Numbered from the stretch's first letter, positions 31,538 through 42,683 are shown. The stretch: DNA of 64,000 bases from Pseudomonas typographi (GCF_014694385.1 NZ_JAAOCA010000004.1:62001-126000); one strand, 5' to 3'. The notes: generated by a model from the letters alone, not told the origin. Made by a program: numbers and translations.

Positions 31538-32716
31538 TCACCGCTCGATCAGCGCAATGCGCTTGTTGTAAGCGTTCATCAGCAGCGAAATGCTGACGCT
31601 GATCGCCAGGTACACCGTCATGGTGATAGCCATCACCTCGGGCGCCTGGCCCGTTTGGTTCAGTACGGTACCGGAGAACAGCGAAACCATTTCTGGGTAA
31701 CCCACCGCGGCGGCCAGCGACGAGTTCTTCATCAGGTTCAGGTACTGGCTGGTCAGCGGCGGCACGATCACACGCATTGCCTGCGGGATGATCACCTTGC
31801 GCAGGGTGGGCCCGTTACGCAGGCCCAATGAGTGCGCAGCTTCGGTTTGGCCATGGCTGACCGAGCCAATACCCGAGCGCACGATTTCAGCAATGAACGC
31901 GGCGGTGTACACACTCAGCGACAGCACCACGGCCAGCAGCTCAGGGATCAACACCCAGCCGCCGACGAAGTTGAAGCCCCTGATCGCCGGTATTTCCCAG
32001 TGCACCGGGGCACCGAACAGCAGTGCCGCCAAAGCCGGCACTACGATCATGATCGCCAGGCCCGTCCAGAATTTATGGAACGGCTGGCCGGTTTGCTCAA
32101 AGCGCTTGGTGGCCCAACGCGCCATCAGCACCGTTGCCACGATCGCCACCACCACCGCCACCACGAACGGGCCGAAACCGGGTGCCAGCAACGCGGCGGG
32201 CATGTTCAGGCCACGGCTGCTGACGAAAAACATGTCGAGCATCCCGTGCGCCTGTCGCGGGCCTGGAAGGCTCAAGAAAATGGCGAAATACCAGAAGAGG
32301 ATCTGCAATAACGGCGGGATGTTGCGGAACGTCTCGATGTAGACGGTCGCCACCTTGTTGATCAGCCAGTTTTTCGACAACCGCGCCACACCCAGGGTAA
32401 AGCCCAGAACCGTGGCTAGGATGATGCCGAGTACGCTGACCAGCAACGTATTGAGAATGCCGATCACCAGCACGCGCCAGTAGGTATCTGCCTCGGTGTA
32501 GTCGATCAGATGCTGGGCGATGCCGAAGCCGGCGGAATTGTTCAAGAACCCGAAGCCCGAGGTAATACCCCGATGCTGCTGGTTAACCTGCATGTTATGG
32601 AAAAGGTACCAGCCAAGGCCGATGACCACCACCACGGTGACAACCTGGAATACCCAGGCGCGTATGCGCGGATCGGTCAACCATGAGCCCTTGGGTGCGC
32701 CAGTATGGTTTTGCAT
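31538..32716 (-). CDS. aapQ: General L-amino acid ABC transporter permease AapQ
   Basis: A 392-residue permease partner of AapM. The N-terminal span is at about 25-45, then a periplasmic stretch with SGFGFLNNSAGFGIAQHL, characteristic of AapQ/BztB. The core has multiple spans and the EAA loop EIVRSGIGSVSHGQTEAAHSLGLR. The start ATG 32716 is separated from aapJ by a 155-bp spacer holding two strong hairpins, which probably sets a lower permease level relative to the binding protein. Confidence 0.93.
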   Translation of the reverse strand: MQNHTGAPKGSWLTDPRIRAWVFQVVTVVVVIGLGWYLFHNMQVNQQHRGITSGFGFLNNSAGFGIAQHLIDYTEADTYWRVLVIGILNTLLVSVLGIILATVLGFTLGVARLSKNWLINKVATVYIETFRNIPPLLQILFWYFAIFLSLPGPRQAHGMLDMFFVSSRGLNMPAALLAPGFGPFVVAVVVAIVATVLMARWATKRFEQTGQPFHKFWTGLAIMIVVPALAALLFGAPVHWEIPAIRGFNFVGGWVLIPELLAVVLSLSVYTAAFIAEIVRSGIGSVSHGQTEAAHSLGLRNGPTLRKVIIPQAMRVIVPPLTSQYLNLMKNSSLAAAVGYPEMVSLFSGTVLNQTGQAPEVMAITMTVYLAISVSISLLMNAYNKRIALIER

Positions 32717-32758
32717 GAAGTGCCCCAGTTAGAAACGTGCGAACAACGGGGTGAGCTT

Positions 32759-32816
32759 AAGCAACAAGGCAGGGCAGGCGCACTGCGAGTGCTTCCCTGC
32801 GCCTGCCTTGTCGCTT
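32759..32816 (-). repeat. Long imperfect hairpin in the aapJ-aapQ spacer
   Basis: On the minus strand AAGC-ACAAGGCAGG pairs with CCTGCCTTGT-GCTT, 10 perfect base pairs plus flanking pairs, with further partial pairing inside. There is no T run after it. Similar hairpins behind binding-protein genes in other ABC operons stabilise the upstream mRNA segment; this is the likely role here. Confidence 0.6.
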
Positions 32817-32834
32817 CAACTGATCACCCCGGCC

Positions 32835-32862
32835 CGAAGGGCAACCCCGGGGTTGCCCTTCG
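32835..32862 (-). repeat. Perfect 28-bp palindrome after aapJ
   Basis: CGAAGGGCAACCCC is followed directly by its exact reverse complement. It starts 10 bp beyond the aapJ stop. As RNA it would form a tight hairpin at the 3' end of the aapJ coding segment. Confidence 0.75.
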
Positions 32863-32871
32863 AACGGTCCA

Positions 32872-33900
32872 TTAGCGCACGGGCGGTGCGTACTGAAGGC
32901 CACCCTGGTTCCACAGGGCGTTCTGGCCACGGGTGATTTTCAGCGTGGTACCCGCGCCAAGGTTGCGCTCGAACATTTCGCCGTAGTTACCCACTTGCTT
33001 GACGATCTGTACGATCCAGTCTTTGCGCAATTGCAGGTCTTTACCGAACTCGCCGTCGGTACCGAGCATACGGCGCACGTCCGGGTTGGTGCTGTTTTTG
33101 GCCATGTCCTCGACGTTTTTGGAGGTGACACCGGCCTCTTCGGCGTCGAGCATGGCGAACAGCGACCACTTCACGATGTTCAGCCACTCGTCGTCGCCTT
33201 TACGTACTACCGGGCCCAGCGGCTCCTTGGAGATGGTTTCCGGCAGCACTTCGTAATCACCGGGGTTAGCCAGCTTGGAACGCTGTGCGAACAGCTGCGA
33301 CTTGTCGGAAGTCAGCACGTCGCAACGGCCGCTTTCCAGCGACTTGGCGCTTTCATCGGAGGTTTCGAACGTAATGGGCGTGTACTTCAGGCCATTGGCG
33401 CGGAAGTAATCGGACACGTTCAGCTCGGTGGTGGTACCGGCCTGGATGCAAATCGTGGCACCATCCAGCTCCTTGGCGCTCTTGACCCCCAGTTTTTTGC
33501 TGGCCAAGAAGCCCTGGCCGTCATAGTAGGTGACCCCGGCAAAGATCAAGCCCATGCCGGCGTCACGCGAGCTGGTCCACGTGGTGTTGCGCGACAGCAC
33601 GTCGATTTCACCGGACTGCAGTGCGGTAAAGCGTTCCTTGGCGTTGAGCTGGCTGAACTTGACCTTGCTCGCATCACCAAATACCGCCGCGGCCACGGCG
33701 CGGCATACGTCTGCGTCGATACCAACGATCTTGCCGGAAGCGTCAGGTACCGAGAAGCCCGGCAAGCCATCGCTCACGCCACATTGCACGAAGCCCTTTT
33801 TGTTCACGGCGTCGAGGGTAGCCCCTGCCTGAGCGAAACCGCTGGCGCCGAACACGGCGGCGGTGGTCAGTACTGCCAGGGTGGATTTCAACATCTTCAT
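32872..33900 (-). CDS. aapJ: General L-amino acid ABC transporter substrate-binding protein
   Basis: A 342-residue periplasmic binding protein for polar amino acids such as glutamate and aspartate. Signal peptide: MKMLKSTLAVLTTAAVFG to about residue 25 (AQA cleavage). The SBP family 3 fold follows, with GIDADVCRAVAAAVFGDASKV and FTALQSGEIDVLSRNTTWTSSRD. QAGTTTELNVSDYF and ITFETSDES line the binding cleft in homologues. ATG 33900 follows GGAGGTTTGA. It is the first gene of the aapJQMP operon. Confidence 0.95.
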   Translation of the reverse strand: MKMLKSTLAVLTTAAVFGASGFAQAGATLDAVNKKGFVQCGVSDGLPGFSVPDASGKIVGIDADVCRAVAAAVFGDASKVKFSQLNAKERFTALQSGEIDVLSRNTTWTSSRDAGMGLIFAGVTYYDGQGFLASKKLGVKSAKELDGATICIQAGTTTELNVSDYFRANGLKYTPITFETSDESAKSLESGRCDVLTSDKSQLFAQRSKLANPGDYEVLPETISKEPLGPVVRKGDDEWLNIVKWSLFAMLDAEEAGVTSKNVEDMAKNSTNPDVRRMLGTDGEFGKDLQLRKDWIVQIVKQVGNYGEMFERNLGAGTTLKITRGQNALWNQGGLQYAPPVR

Positions 33901-35012
<1,112 letters not shown>

Positions 35013-35100
35013 CGCCACTGGTGCGGCCAGCACTACGCCGCGCCCGATTCTTGCATTACACTGCCCGGCGTACATTCCTTAATCAAATGATGAGAAGACC

Positions 35101-36543
35101 GTGCTCAAGGCACTCAAGAAAATGTTCGGCAGGGGCGAGGCTGAGCCACTCGCCACCGCACCTGCACCGGCCGCATCCGCTCAGCCATCCGCCCCGGCAG
35201 CCACGGCGGCCACCGAAGCCCCACCGCGGGCAATAGCTCCCAGCCCTGCCCCGGTGCCCGCCAAGGCCGAACGCCCCCGGCGCGAGCGTACCCCACGCGC
35301 GGCCAAGCCTACCCCACCCACCTGGAAGCCCGAAGACTTCGCCGTAGAACCGCAAGAAGGCAAAACCCGCTTCCATGACTTCGCCCTGGGCAACGAGCTG
35401 ATGCAAGCCATCCACGCCTTGGGGTTTCCCTACTGCACGCCCATTCAAGCCCAGGTGCTCGGCCACACCCTGCGCGGCAAAGACGCCATTGGCCGTGCCC
35501 AAACGGGCACCGGCAAAACCGCGGCATTCCTGATCTCGATCATCAAGCAACTGCTGCAAACGCCGGCGCCCAAAGAGCGCTATATGGGCGAGCCGCGCGC
35601 GCTGATCATCGCGCCCACCCGCGAATTGGTGGTGCAGATCGCCAAGGATGCCGAGGCACTGACCCGCTTTGCACCGCTGAACGTAATGACCTTCGTCGGC
35701 GGCATGGATTTCGACAAACAGCTCAAGGCGCTGGAACGCCGTTATTGCGACATCCTGGTGGCCACCCCGGGGCGCCTGCTGGACTTCCACCAACGGGGCG
35801 AAGTGCACCTGGACATGGTCGAAGTACTGGTGCTCGACGAAGCGGACCGCATGCTCGACATGGGCTTCATCCCCCAGGTTCGGCAGATCATCCGGCAAAC
35901 CCCGCCCAAGAGCGAACGCCAAACGTTGCTGTTCTCCGCCACCTTTACCGAAGACGTGATGAACCTGGCCCGGCAGTGGACGGTGGAACCGGCCGTGGTC
36001 GAGATCGAGCCAGAGCACGTGGCCAGCGAAACGGTGGAGCAACACGTGTACGCAGTGGCCGGCGCCGACAAATACAAATTGCTATATAACCTGGTCAACG
36101 ATAACGGCTGGGAACGGGTGATGGTGTTCGCCAACCGCAAGGACGAAGTGCGCCGGGTCGAAGAGCGCCTGGTGCGCGATGGCGTGAATGCCGCGCAACT
36201 CAGTGGCGATGTACCCCAGCACAAACGCATCAAAACCCTTGAAGCGTTCCGCGAAGGCAAGGTCCGCGTGCTGGTGGCCACCGACGTCGCCGGCCGTGGC
36301 ATCCACATCGACGGCATCAGCCACGTGATCAACTTTACCCTGCCCGAAGACCCAGACGACTACGTACACCGCATCGGCCGTACCGGCCGCGCCGGCAGCA
36401 GCGGGGTTTCGATCAGCTTTGCGGGCGAAGACGACGCCTACCAACTGCCGGCCATCGAAACCCTGCTGGGCCGCAAGATCGCTTGTGAAATGCCACCGGA
36501 CGAGCTGTTAAGGCCGGTAGAGAAGAAACGCCAAGCCGTATAG
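35101..36543 (+). CDS. rhlB: DEAD-box ATP-dependent RNA helicase RhlB
   Basis: A 480-residue DEAD-box helicase. An unusual Ala/Pro-rich and basic N-terminal extension (about residues 15-85) precedes the helicase core. Motifs in order: Q motif [11 protein letters not shown], Walker [45 protein letters not shown] and [10 protein letters not shown]. The start is GTG 35101. RhlB unwinds RNA in degradosome-type complexes. The low-complexity extension may mediate protein or RNA contacts; it is common in pseudomonad RhlB. Confidence 0.92.
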   Translation: MLKALKKMFGRGEAEPLATAPAPAASAQPSAPAATAATEAPPRAIAPSPAPVPAKAERPRRERTPRAAKPTPPTWKPEDFAVEPQEGKTRFHDFALGNELMQAIHALGFPYCTPIQAQVLGHTLRGKDAIGRAQTGTGKTAAFLISIIKQLLQTPAPKERYMGEPRALIIAPTRELVVQIAKDAEALTRFAPLNVMTFVGGMDFDKQLKALERRYCDILVATPGRLLDFHQRGEVHLDMVEVLVLDEADRMLDMGFIPQVRQIIRQTPPKSERQTLLFSATFTEDVMNLARQWTVEPAVVEIEPEHVASETVEQHVYAVAGADKYKLLYNLVNDNGWERVMVFANRKDEVRRVEERLVRDGVNAAQLSGDVPQHKRIKTLEAFREGKVRVLVATDVAGRGIHIDGISHVINFTLPEDPDDYVHRIGRTGRAGSSGVSISFAGEDDAYQLPAIETLLGRKIACEMPPDELLRPVEKKRQAV

Positions 36544-36582
36544 CCGCACGTTGAGCGCTGCCAGCGTGCGGCCCATGCCGCA

Positions 36583-37416
36583 TTAAACCAGCGTCGCCAC
36601 CGCCAGCACCGCGTACCACAACACCGCCGCGCGCTGCAGCAATGCCCAGAGCGCATCTAGCCCGGCCACGGCTTCAGTGCTGGTTTGCAGGGGTTCAAGG
36701 TCGGCGGCGAGTTGGCCGGCGCGCCCGACCAGGGCTGCGGCACTGAGTGGCCAGTGCAGCAGTTCGTGCAGCAGGTAGCGAGTCACGGCCATGAAGTTCC
36801 CCACCAGCGCAAAGCTGCCCGCCAAAAGCCTGGCCGGCAGCCAATCCAGGGCGTGCAGCAATTGCCCGGCGCGCTCGCGCAGGCCGGGTTGCTCGGCGTG
36901 TTCGGCCACCAACGCCAACAGCCGATAGGCCAATGCGGCTACCGGCCCCAGCAAGCTGTACCAAAACACCACGCTGAAAAAACTGCCCAACGCCCGCCAC
37001 AGCAGCCAACCCTGCACTTGCTGCGGCAACTCGTTGGGCTGCTGTGCGGTAACCGTCATGTCGCGCTCAGCCACGTGCAGCGCGGCGGTGTCGTCTTCGC
37101 GCCGCCAGGCGTCACGCAGTGGCCCCAGCGCCACTTTAGGGTCGCCACGGCCCAGGCTGTAGGCCAACACCAACAGGTGCAACGGCAGCGCCAGCAAGCC
37201 GTAAGCCACCGGCATCAATACCCAAAGCAGCAGGCCCAATACCACTGCCGGCACGCCCACCAGCACCAGCAGCAACAGCCATGGCTCACGGCCCAATAGC
37301 CGGTGCCCTTGCAACCGCCGTAGCTCGGAGAGAAACACGCCGTCGCGCTGCAGGCGTTGGCGCAGTGGGGAAAGCTTTTCTACCCAAACGATCACCAGCA
37401 AAACCAGAAAACTCAT
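36583..37416 (-). CDS. ampE: AmpE inner-membrane protein
   Basis: A 277-residue membrane protein of the AmpE/CobD-like family, MSFLVLLVIVWVEKLSPLRQRLQRDG at the start and several membrane spans (about 45-85, 145-175, 195-215). YSLGRGDPKVALGPLRDAWRREDD and FWYSLLGPVAALAYRLL match AmpE. It overlaps the ampD stop by 4 bp. AmpE accompanies AmpD in beta-lactamase signalling; its own activity is not established. Confidence 0.92.
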   Translation of the reverse strand: MSFLVLLVIVWVEKLSPLRQRLQRDGVFLSELRRLQGHRLLGREPWLLLLVLVGVPAVVLGLLLWVLMPVAYGLLALPLHLLVLAYSLGRGDPKVALGPLRDAWRREDDTAALHVAERDMTVTAQQPNELPQQVQGWLLWRALGSFFSVVFWYSLLGPVAALAYRLLALVAEHAEQPGLRERAGQLLHALDWLPARLLAGSFALVGNFMAVTRYLLHELLHWPLSAAALVGRAGQLAADLEPLQTSTEAVAGLDALWALLQRAAVLWYAVLAVATLV

Positions 37417-37988
37417 CGGCCCTCCTCCAATGCGGCCTGTAGCGCACGGCGATAGCGCGCCCAGTCGAAATACGGCCCCGGGTCGGTCTTACGGCCCGGG
37501 GCAATGTCGCTGTGCCCGGTGATGCGGGCCAGCGTGATCTGCGGGTAATGGGCCAACAGCTCAAGGCTGAGCGCCTGCAGGCAGGCATACTGCTGCGCCG
37601 TGAACGGCTCGTGGTCGGTGCCTTCCAGTTCGATACCCAGTGAAAAGTCGTTGCAGCCCTCGCGCCCTTCGAAGCTCGACGTACCGGCATGCCAGGCGCG
37701 GTGGTTGCAGCCCACGAACTGGACCAACGCACCGCTACGCTCGATCAAAAAATGCGCAGACACCCGCAGGTGCGCGATGCCTTCAAAATAGGGATGCTCA
37801 CCCGGGTCGAGGGTATTGAGGAACAACTGCGCAGGTTTTCCCGTGCCGAATTGCCCCGGTGGCAAGCTGATGTTGTGGATCACCAGCAACGACACTTCGC
37901 CGCCCGGGCGCGCGTTGAAGTTCGGTGAGGGGCAATGCTGGGCACCGTCGCACCAGCCACTGCTCGGGTCGAGGCCGATAGGCGGCAT
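37413..37988 (-). CDS. ampD: 1,6-anhydro-N-acetylmuramyl-L-alanine amidase AmpD
   Basis: A 191-residue cytoplasmic zinc amidase that recycles cell-wall muropeptides and so keeps AmpR-driven beta-lactamase expression low. Zinc ligands are predicted in VIHNISLPPGQFG (His), RAWHAGTSSFEGR (His) and GHSDIAPGRKTDPG (Asp, with the catalytic Lys nearby). Length and motif order fit AmpD rather than periplasmic AmpDh paralogues, as there is no signal peptide. It is coupled to ampE by a 4-bp overlap. Confidence 0.95.
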   Translation of the reverse strand: MPPIGLDPSSGWCDGAQHCPSPNFNARPGGEVSLLVIHNISLPPGQFGTGKPAQLFLNTLDPGEHPYFEGIAHLRVSAHFLIERSGALVQFVGCNHRAWHAGTSSFEGREGCNDFSLGIELEGTDHEPFTAQQYACLQALSLELLAHYPQITLARITGHSDIAPGRKTDPGPYFDWARYRRALQAALEEGR

Positions 37989-38056
37989 GGAAGGTCCTTG
38001 GGTAAACGCCTGGGCGCCCAGTATGCCGTGTTGCGCCAGCGCTGTGGAGTGCGCGG

Positions 38057-40300
38057 TTAGGCTGACTTGAGCGACCGCAGCTTGCCGACCACCGCGTCGA
38101 GGGCACGGTCGAACAACAGGTTGTCGTCGAGCACCCGCAGGCTGCCATCGTGCACGGCCTGGGCCAACGCAGCGCGGGAGCGCTCCAGTACTTTCATGCC
38201 GGTGCGGTTAACGAAAATATACTTGCCCGTACTGGCAATCACCGTGGTGAGCTTGCAACGCAGCCGGTGCTCGGCGTCTTCCTGTAATTCGACCCAAGTG
38301 CCCGGGCGCATGGCGTCGACCATCGCCAGCGCCGGGTCATCCGCCGCCAGCACCGAGGTAGGCTCCGGCACGGCCTGCGGTTGCTGGCCCTCCAGCACGA
38401 TTTCGCTGTCTATGCGCACCAGCAGCGTGTCGTCGTCCGGGGCCAACAGTGAACTGCTCGGCTGCGCAGCGCGCTGGATGGCTTGCACATGCAAGGTTTC
38501 GAGCTGGCTGAAAAATTCACTGGTGGCGAACGGGTCGAACGCTGAACTGGTCAGCCCCTCGCGCAGTGACTTGAGCAGGCCCGGCACCAGTTCGAGCAAC
38601 CGCAGCCGCGCCTGGGGCTCGTTGTGCGGCTCGACGCTCCAAATCAGGTCGTCCATCGTTTCCAGGGCCAGCGCCCATTCCGCCGAGGCATCGCCGTGCT
38701 TGAGCCACGTCAGCAGCAATACCTTGCTCCAAGCCTCTTCGAGCAATCGCACCACCACCTGTGGCAGGGTTTTGCCGAGTAACCGGCGGTTGAGCTCGAA
38801 CTGTACGTGCAAGCGCGCCAGCTCTGCCCGCGCACGCCCTTCCTCGGCGTCGCGGGTGCGCTGTTCGAGCAACTCGCTGCGGCGGCGTTCGTCGGCGGTA
38901 AACGCTAAAAAGTCTACCAATAGCTCAGAGAACAACGCCGGGTCATCGACGAAATCGTTGAGCAGGCGCTGCACGATCTGCTCGATGCGCCCATGCAGCG
39001 CGTCGCGCTGGTAGTCATCCCGGCTGCTCCAGCCCATCGCCGCCTGGGCGATCTCATTGAGCAAACGCCGCGCCGGGTGGCTGCCACGGCTGAAAAAGCT
39101 CTTGTCGACCACCGCGACCTTGAGCATCGGGATCTGCAACCGGCCGATCAACACTTTCAGCGAATCGGGAAGGTTACGGTCAGCGAGAATGAACTCGAAC
39201 AACATCGCGACCAAGTTGATCACGTCTTCATCTACGTTGCCCACCACACGGGTGCGCCCGCTTTTCACACTCACCCGGGTCAGCAACTGCTCAAGTTGCT
39301 GGCGCAGGTCATAATCTTCGTAGGTCAGTGGCTGCGCCGGTACGTATTGCTGAAGGTGCGAGAGCAAGCGCATCAAGTCGCTGGTGGAAATAGGCTGGGC
39401 GTCGGCCAAGGTTTCGAGCTTCGGCGCCACGGTGCCGCGCAGCGCACGCAGCAGTTCCTGCAAGGCCGAGAATACCTCACGCACGCTTTGGTCCAGTGCG
39501 GCGGCCGCAGCATTCGCGCTGGGCGCCTGCTCCGGGGCCTGGGCTCCGGCCTCGGCCTCGGCATCGGCACTGCGCTTGCGCAACGGGCGGTCTTCGGCAC
39601 GGCGGCTGGGGGCGGCCTTGAGTTCAGGTAAAATACCGGTCGCGATCAGCAACTGGTTGGCGTCGAAATACAAATGGTCGGTGTCGGTGAGTACGTACTT
39701 GTCGAACAGCTTGAGGATGATCAGCTTGACCTTGATCTCCACGCCTAGGTTTCGCCCGGCCTGGATGAAATAGTCGCACAGCATCGCCGGGCCCAACGGG
39801 TTGGTTTCGTCCGTGAGGGTGCGGGGTATCAAGGTATTCAGGCGTGTGGTGAGCTGTGTCAGGGCGAAGCCATCGCGAGCCAGCACCTTGCTGACCATTG
39901 CGTCCAGGGCCACCGTGCGTTCGAGTTCGTCGTTCGGCACCAGGGCCAATTTGTCGTAGGTCATCGGTGCAGAACGCGCCAGGCCCACGTCATATTGGCC
40001 GACCCGAACGAATTCCTCATAGAATTTTTCGAGAAACCCGCGCTCTATGTTCTTGCGCTTGAGTCGCAAATCACGCATGGCTTCGAAGAAAATATTCTGC
40101 TCCGCATTACTATGCGCCTTGTCGGCCATCTCGAAGAGCGTGTCGTCGGCGTTGTCGAACAGCGCCTGTAACCCATCTTTGAGTTGCTGCGCCGCTTTAT
40201 CGCGCACTTGCAGCACCACGACCGGCAAACGAGCTAGCGATGCATTGCTGGCCTGTTGGGCCGCAGCATTTAAAGGCACCACTTTGCCGTCGGTTGGCAT
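38057..40300 (-). CDS. DUF1631 family protein
   Basis: A 747-residue soluble protein of the DUF1631 family. ATG 40300 is chosen because AAGGAGTCGAGC precedes it, although the frame stays open upstream. The N-terminal region reads LKDGLQALFDNADDTLFEMADKAHSNAEQNIFFEAMRDLRLKR. A long helical body follows, with a low-complexity Ala-rich linker near 240-270. The C-terminus includes GTWVELQEDAEHRLRCKLTTVIASTGKYIFVNRTGMKVLE, which looks like a PilZ-type beta domain, so cyclic-di-GMP binding is a possibility I cannot confirm. Function unknown. Confidence 0.85.
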   Translation of the reverse strand: MPTDGKVVPLNAAAQQASNASLARLPVVVLQVRDKAAQQLKDGLQALFDNADDTLFEMADKAHSNAEQNIFFEAMRDLRLKRKNIERGFLEKFYEEFVRVGQYDVGLARSAPMTYDKLALVPNDELERTVALDAMVSKVLARDGFALTQLTTRLNTLIPRTLTDETNPLGPAMLCDYFIQAGRNLGVEIKVKLIILKLFDKYVLTDTDHLYFDANQLLIATGILPELKAAPSRRAEDRPLRKRSADAEAEAGAQAPEQAPSANAAAAALDQSVREVFSALQELLRALRGTVAPKLETLADAQPISTSDLMRLLSHLQQYVPAQPLTYEDYDLRQQLEQLLTRVSVKSGRTRVVGNVDEDVINLVAMLFEFILADRNLPDSLKVLIGRLQIPMLKVAVVDKSFFSRGSHPARRLLNEIAQAAMGWSSRDDYQRDALHGRIEQIVQRLLNDFVDDPALFSELLVDFLAFTADERRRSELLEQRTRDAEEGRARAELARLHVQFELNRRLLGKTLPQVVVRLLEEAWSKVLLLTWLKHGDASAEWALALETMDDLIWSVEPHNEPQARLRLLELVPGLLKSLREGLTSSAFDPFATSEFFSQLETLHVQAIQRAAQPSSSLLAPDDDTLLVRIDSEIVLEGQQPQAVPEPTSVLAADDPALAMVDAMRPGTWVELQEDAEHRLRCKLTTVIASTGKYIFVNRTGMKVLERSRAALAQAVHDGSLRVLDDNLLFDRALDAVVGKLRSLKSA

Positions 40301-40652
40301 GCTCGACTCCTTGTTCGACAGGTCATGACAGGTATGAATGTAAGGTTTAGCACGCCCTATTGCCGGACACTGTACCCGGCCGATCCCTTTGAGCAGAGAA
40401 ATGGGCTTTTGTTTCATGACCCATGAAAAAACGTCAATGCCATGTCGCCAAACCGCAGGCGCTGTGACCCGGCAAGGCGCGGAGGCTTATCGGGGCAGCG
40501 GGTAGACTTTAGCAAGGTGATAGACATTCAAAAATATGTTTTGCTCAAACAACCCGACCAAATGCACAGCGCACGATTGCCAAGCCATGCCGAAGGTTCG
40601 CGCAACGGGATCACTGCCTTATAATCCGCTGCACATTTTGTTGGAGCCTGTT
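40301..40652. other. Divergent region between the DUF1631 gene and nadC
   Basis: 352 bp with no supported gene. The stretch 40505-40560 (TAGACATTCAAAAATATG) is AT-rich and may hold the nadC promoter. TTGGAGCC at 40640-40647 is the nadC ribosome site. Confidence 0.35.
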
Positions 40653-41501
40653 ATGCCGAACCTGCGCTTGGCCGACCTTACCGCCGAAATCGACGCCAAT
40701 GTACGCCGCGCGTTACTCGAAGACGTAGGCAGTGGTGATATCACCGCACAGTTGATTCCCGCCGAGCGCTTGGCCACGGCCACGGTGATCACCCGCGAAG
40801 CGTGCGTGGTCGCGGGCACCGCCTGGGTAGACGCAGTGTTTCGCCAGGTCGACCCACGCGTCGCGGTGCACTGGCACGTGACCGATGGCGAGCGCGCCCA
40901 GCCCAACCAGGCATTGTTTCATCTCGAAGGCCCGGCGCGCTCGCTGCTCACCGGCGAACGCAGCGCGCTGAACTTTCTGCAATTGCTCAGCGCCGTGGCC
41001 ACCCAAGCGGGCGACCTGGCGGATACGGTGGCCCACACCCAGGTGAAGTTGCTCGACACCCGCAAAACCCTGCCAGGGCTGCGCCTGGCGCAAAAGTACG
41101 CGGTAACCTGTGGCGGTTGCCACAACCACCGTATCGGCTTGTACGACGCATTCCTGATAAAAGAAAACCACATCGCGGCCTGCGGCGGCATTGAAGCGGC
41201 CATTGCCGCGGCGCGGCGCATCGCCCCGGGCAAGCCAGTGGAAGTCGAAGTCGAATCGCTGGCCGAACTCGACCAAGCCTTGCAGGGGGGCGCCGATATC
41301 ATCATGCTCGACGAACTGAGCCTGGCCGACCTGCGCGAAGCGGTACGGCGCACGGCGGGGCGGGCGCGCCTGGAAGCCAGCGGCGGGATCGACCACGCCA
41401 GCTTACCGGTGATCGCCGAAACCGGCGTCGATTACATTTCGATCGGCGCCATGACCAAGAATGTAAAAGCCATCGACCTGTCGATGCGCTTGGCGCTATA
41501 A
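40653..41501 (+). CDS. nadC: Nicotinate-nucleotide diphosphorylase (carboxylating)
   Basis: A 282-residue quinolinate phosphoribosyltransferase that makes nicotinate mononucleotide in de novo NAD synthesis. Conserved segments: [66 protein letters not shown], and [14 protein letters not shown] with the C-terminal [36 protein letters not shown] 40653 gives the normal length; the longer in-frame start is not supported. Confidence 0.96.
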   Translation: MPNLRLADLTAEIDANVRRALLEDVGSGDITAQLIPAERLATATVITREACVVAGTAWVDAVFRQVDPRVAVHWHVTDGERAQPNQALFHLEGPARSLLTGERSALNFLQLLSAVATQAGDLADTVAHTQVKLLDTRKTLPGLRLAQKYAVTCGGCHNHRIGLYDAFLIKENHIAACGGIEAAIAAARRIAPGKPVEVEVESLAELDQALQGGADIIMLDELSLADLREAVRRTAGRARLEASGGIDHASLPVIAETGVDYISIGAMTKNVKAIDLSMRLAL

Positions 41502-41552
41502 CCGGGGGGCGAACCACCCGGGCGTTTTCACCATTCAAACCACAAGGGTGCT

Positions 41553-42098
41553 ATGGACATCGGGCCACGACTGAAGAGGGTGCGCGAACGCCACCAGTTA
41601 TCCCAGCGCGAGCTGGCCAGAAGAAGCGGCGTGACCAACGCCACCATTTCGTTGATCGAACAGAACCGTGTGAGCCCTTCGGTCAGCTCGCTGAAAAAAC
41701 TGCTTGAGGGCATCCCGATGTCGCTGGCGGACTTCTTCGCCACCGATGAAACACCGGCGCAAAACCCCTACATTTACCGCTCTGGCAACCAGCCAGACCT
41801 CGGCCGGCGCGGCCTGCGCCTGTTGCTGGTGGGCGCCACCGTGAAAGACCGGCACATGCGCATGCTGCGCGAACTCTACGCGCCCGGCGCCGACAGCGGC
41901 GAGCCCATCGTGCACCCGGAAGGCGAGGAATGCGGGCTGGTCACCCGTGGCACCATCGAACTCACCATCAACGGCGAGGTGAGCATCCTGCAGGCGGGCG
42001 ACGGCTATTACTTCCCCACCACATTGCCGCACAGCTTCAAGAACATCGGCCAGGACGAGGCCGAGATCGTCAGCGCCAACACCCCGGCGAATTTCTAA
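41553..42098 (+). CDS. pauR: XRE-cupin transcriptional regulator (PauR/PuuR-like)
   Basis: A 181-residue regulator with an N-terminal helix-turn-helix (LSQRELARRSGVTNATISLIEQ, about 16-37) and a C-terminal cupin (about 105-178; EPIVHPEGEECGLVTRGTIELTINGE, DGYYFPTTLPHSF). Length and sequence features resemble PauR of P. aeruginosa and PuuR, which repress polyamine catabolism genes and respond to putrescine or cadaverine. No polyamine genes are adjacent, so its targets must lie elsewhere. Symbol tentative. Confidence 0.8.
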   Translation: MDIGPRLKRVRERHQLSQRELARRSGVTNATISLIEQNRVSPSVSSLKKLLEGIPMSLADFFATDETPAQNPYIYRSGNQPDLGRRGLRLLLVGATVKDRHMRMLRELYAPGADSGEPIVHPEGEECGLVTRGTIELTINGEVSILQAGDGYYFPTTLPHSFKNIGQDEAEIVSANTPANF

Positions 42099-42203
42099 AC
42101 GCCTGTACAGGCCAGCCATGGCTTGGCGGCGAGCCGCGCATCGCGCTGGCTAGGGGGTGGCGGTCACGTTAGGATACGCGCCTTCTTTTATACGGACATT
42201 CCC

Positions 42204-42683
42204 ATGCCCCTGACCATCCGCCCCGCCCACGCCGACGACGCGCCACGCATTTATGCCTTTATCAAGGAGCTGGCAATTTACGAGCGGGCTGAGCACGAAG
42301 TGGTGGCCAACCTCGACGACGTCCGCCACAGCCTGTTCGCGGCCGGGGCACCCTCCCGGGCGTTGATGTGCGAACGCGCCGGCCAGCCGATCGGCTATGC
42401 GGTGTACTTCTACAGCTATTCCACCTGGCTCGGCCGCAACGGCATCTACCTCGAAGACCTGTACATCACCCCCGAACAACGCGGCAGCGGTGCCGGCCGC
42501 GCCCTGCTGCAGCACATCGCCCGCGAAGCGGTCGCTGGCGGCTGCGGGCGCCTGGAATGGAGCGTGCTGGACTGGAACGAGCCGGCCATCGGCTTCTACC
42601 GCAAGATCGGCGCCCTACCCCAGGATGAATGGGTGCGCTACCGGCTGGATGGGCAGGCGCTGCGTGATTTTGCGCAGGGGTGA
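42204..42683 (+). CDS. GNAT-family N-acetyltransferase
   Basis: A 159-residue acetyltransferase of the diamine/SSAT-like GNAT group. The acetyl-CoA loop is LYITPEQRGSGAGRALLQHIA (Q/R-x-x-G-x-G/A), preceded by GRNGIYLEDLY and followed by LEWSVLDWNEPAIGFYRKIGA. These are hallmarks of spermidine/spermine or thialysine acetyltransferase-type enzymes. It follows the PauR-like regulator by 105 bp, making a polyamine-type amine substrate attractive but unproven. ATG 42204 is the likely start. Confidence 0.88.
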   Translation: MPLTIRPAHADDAPRIYAFIKELAIYERAEHEVVANLDDVRHSLFAAGAPSRALMCERAGQPIGYAVYFYSYSTWLGRNGIYLEDLYITPEQRGSGAGRALLQHIAREAVAGGCGRLEWSVLDWNEPAIGFYRKIGALPQDEWVRYRLDGQALRDFAQG

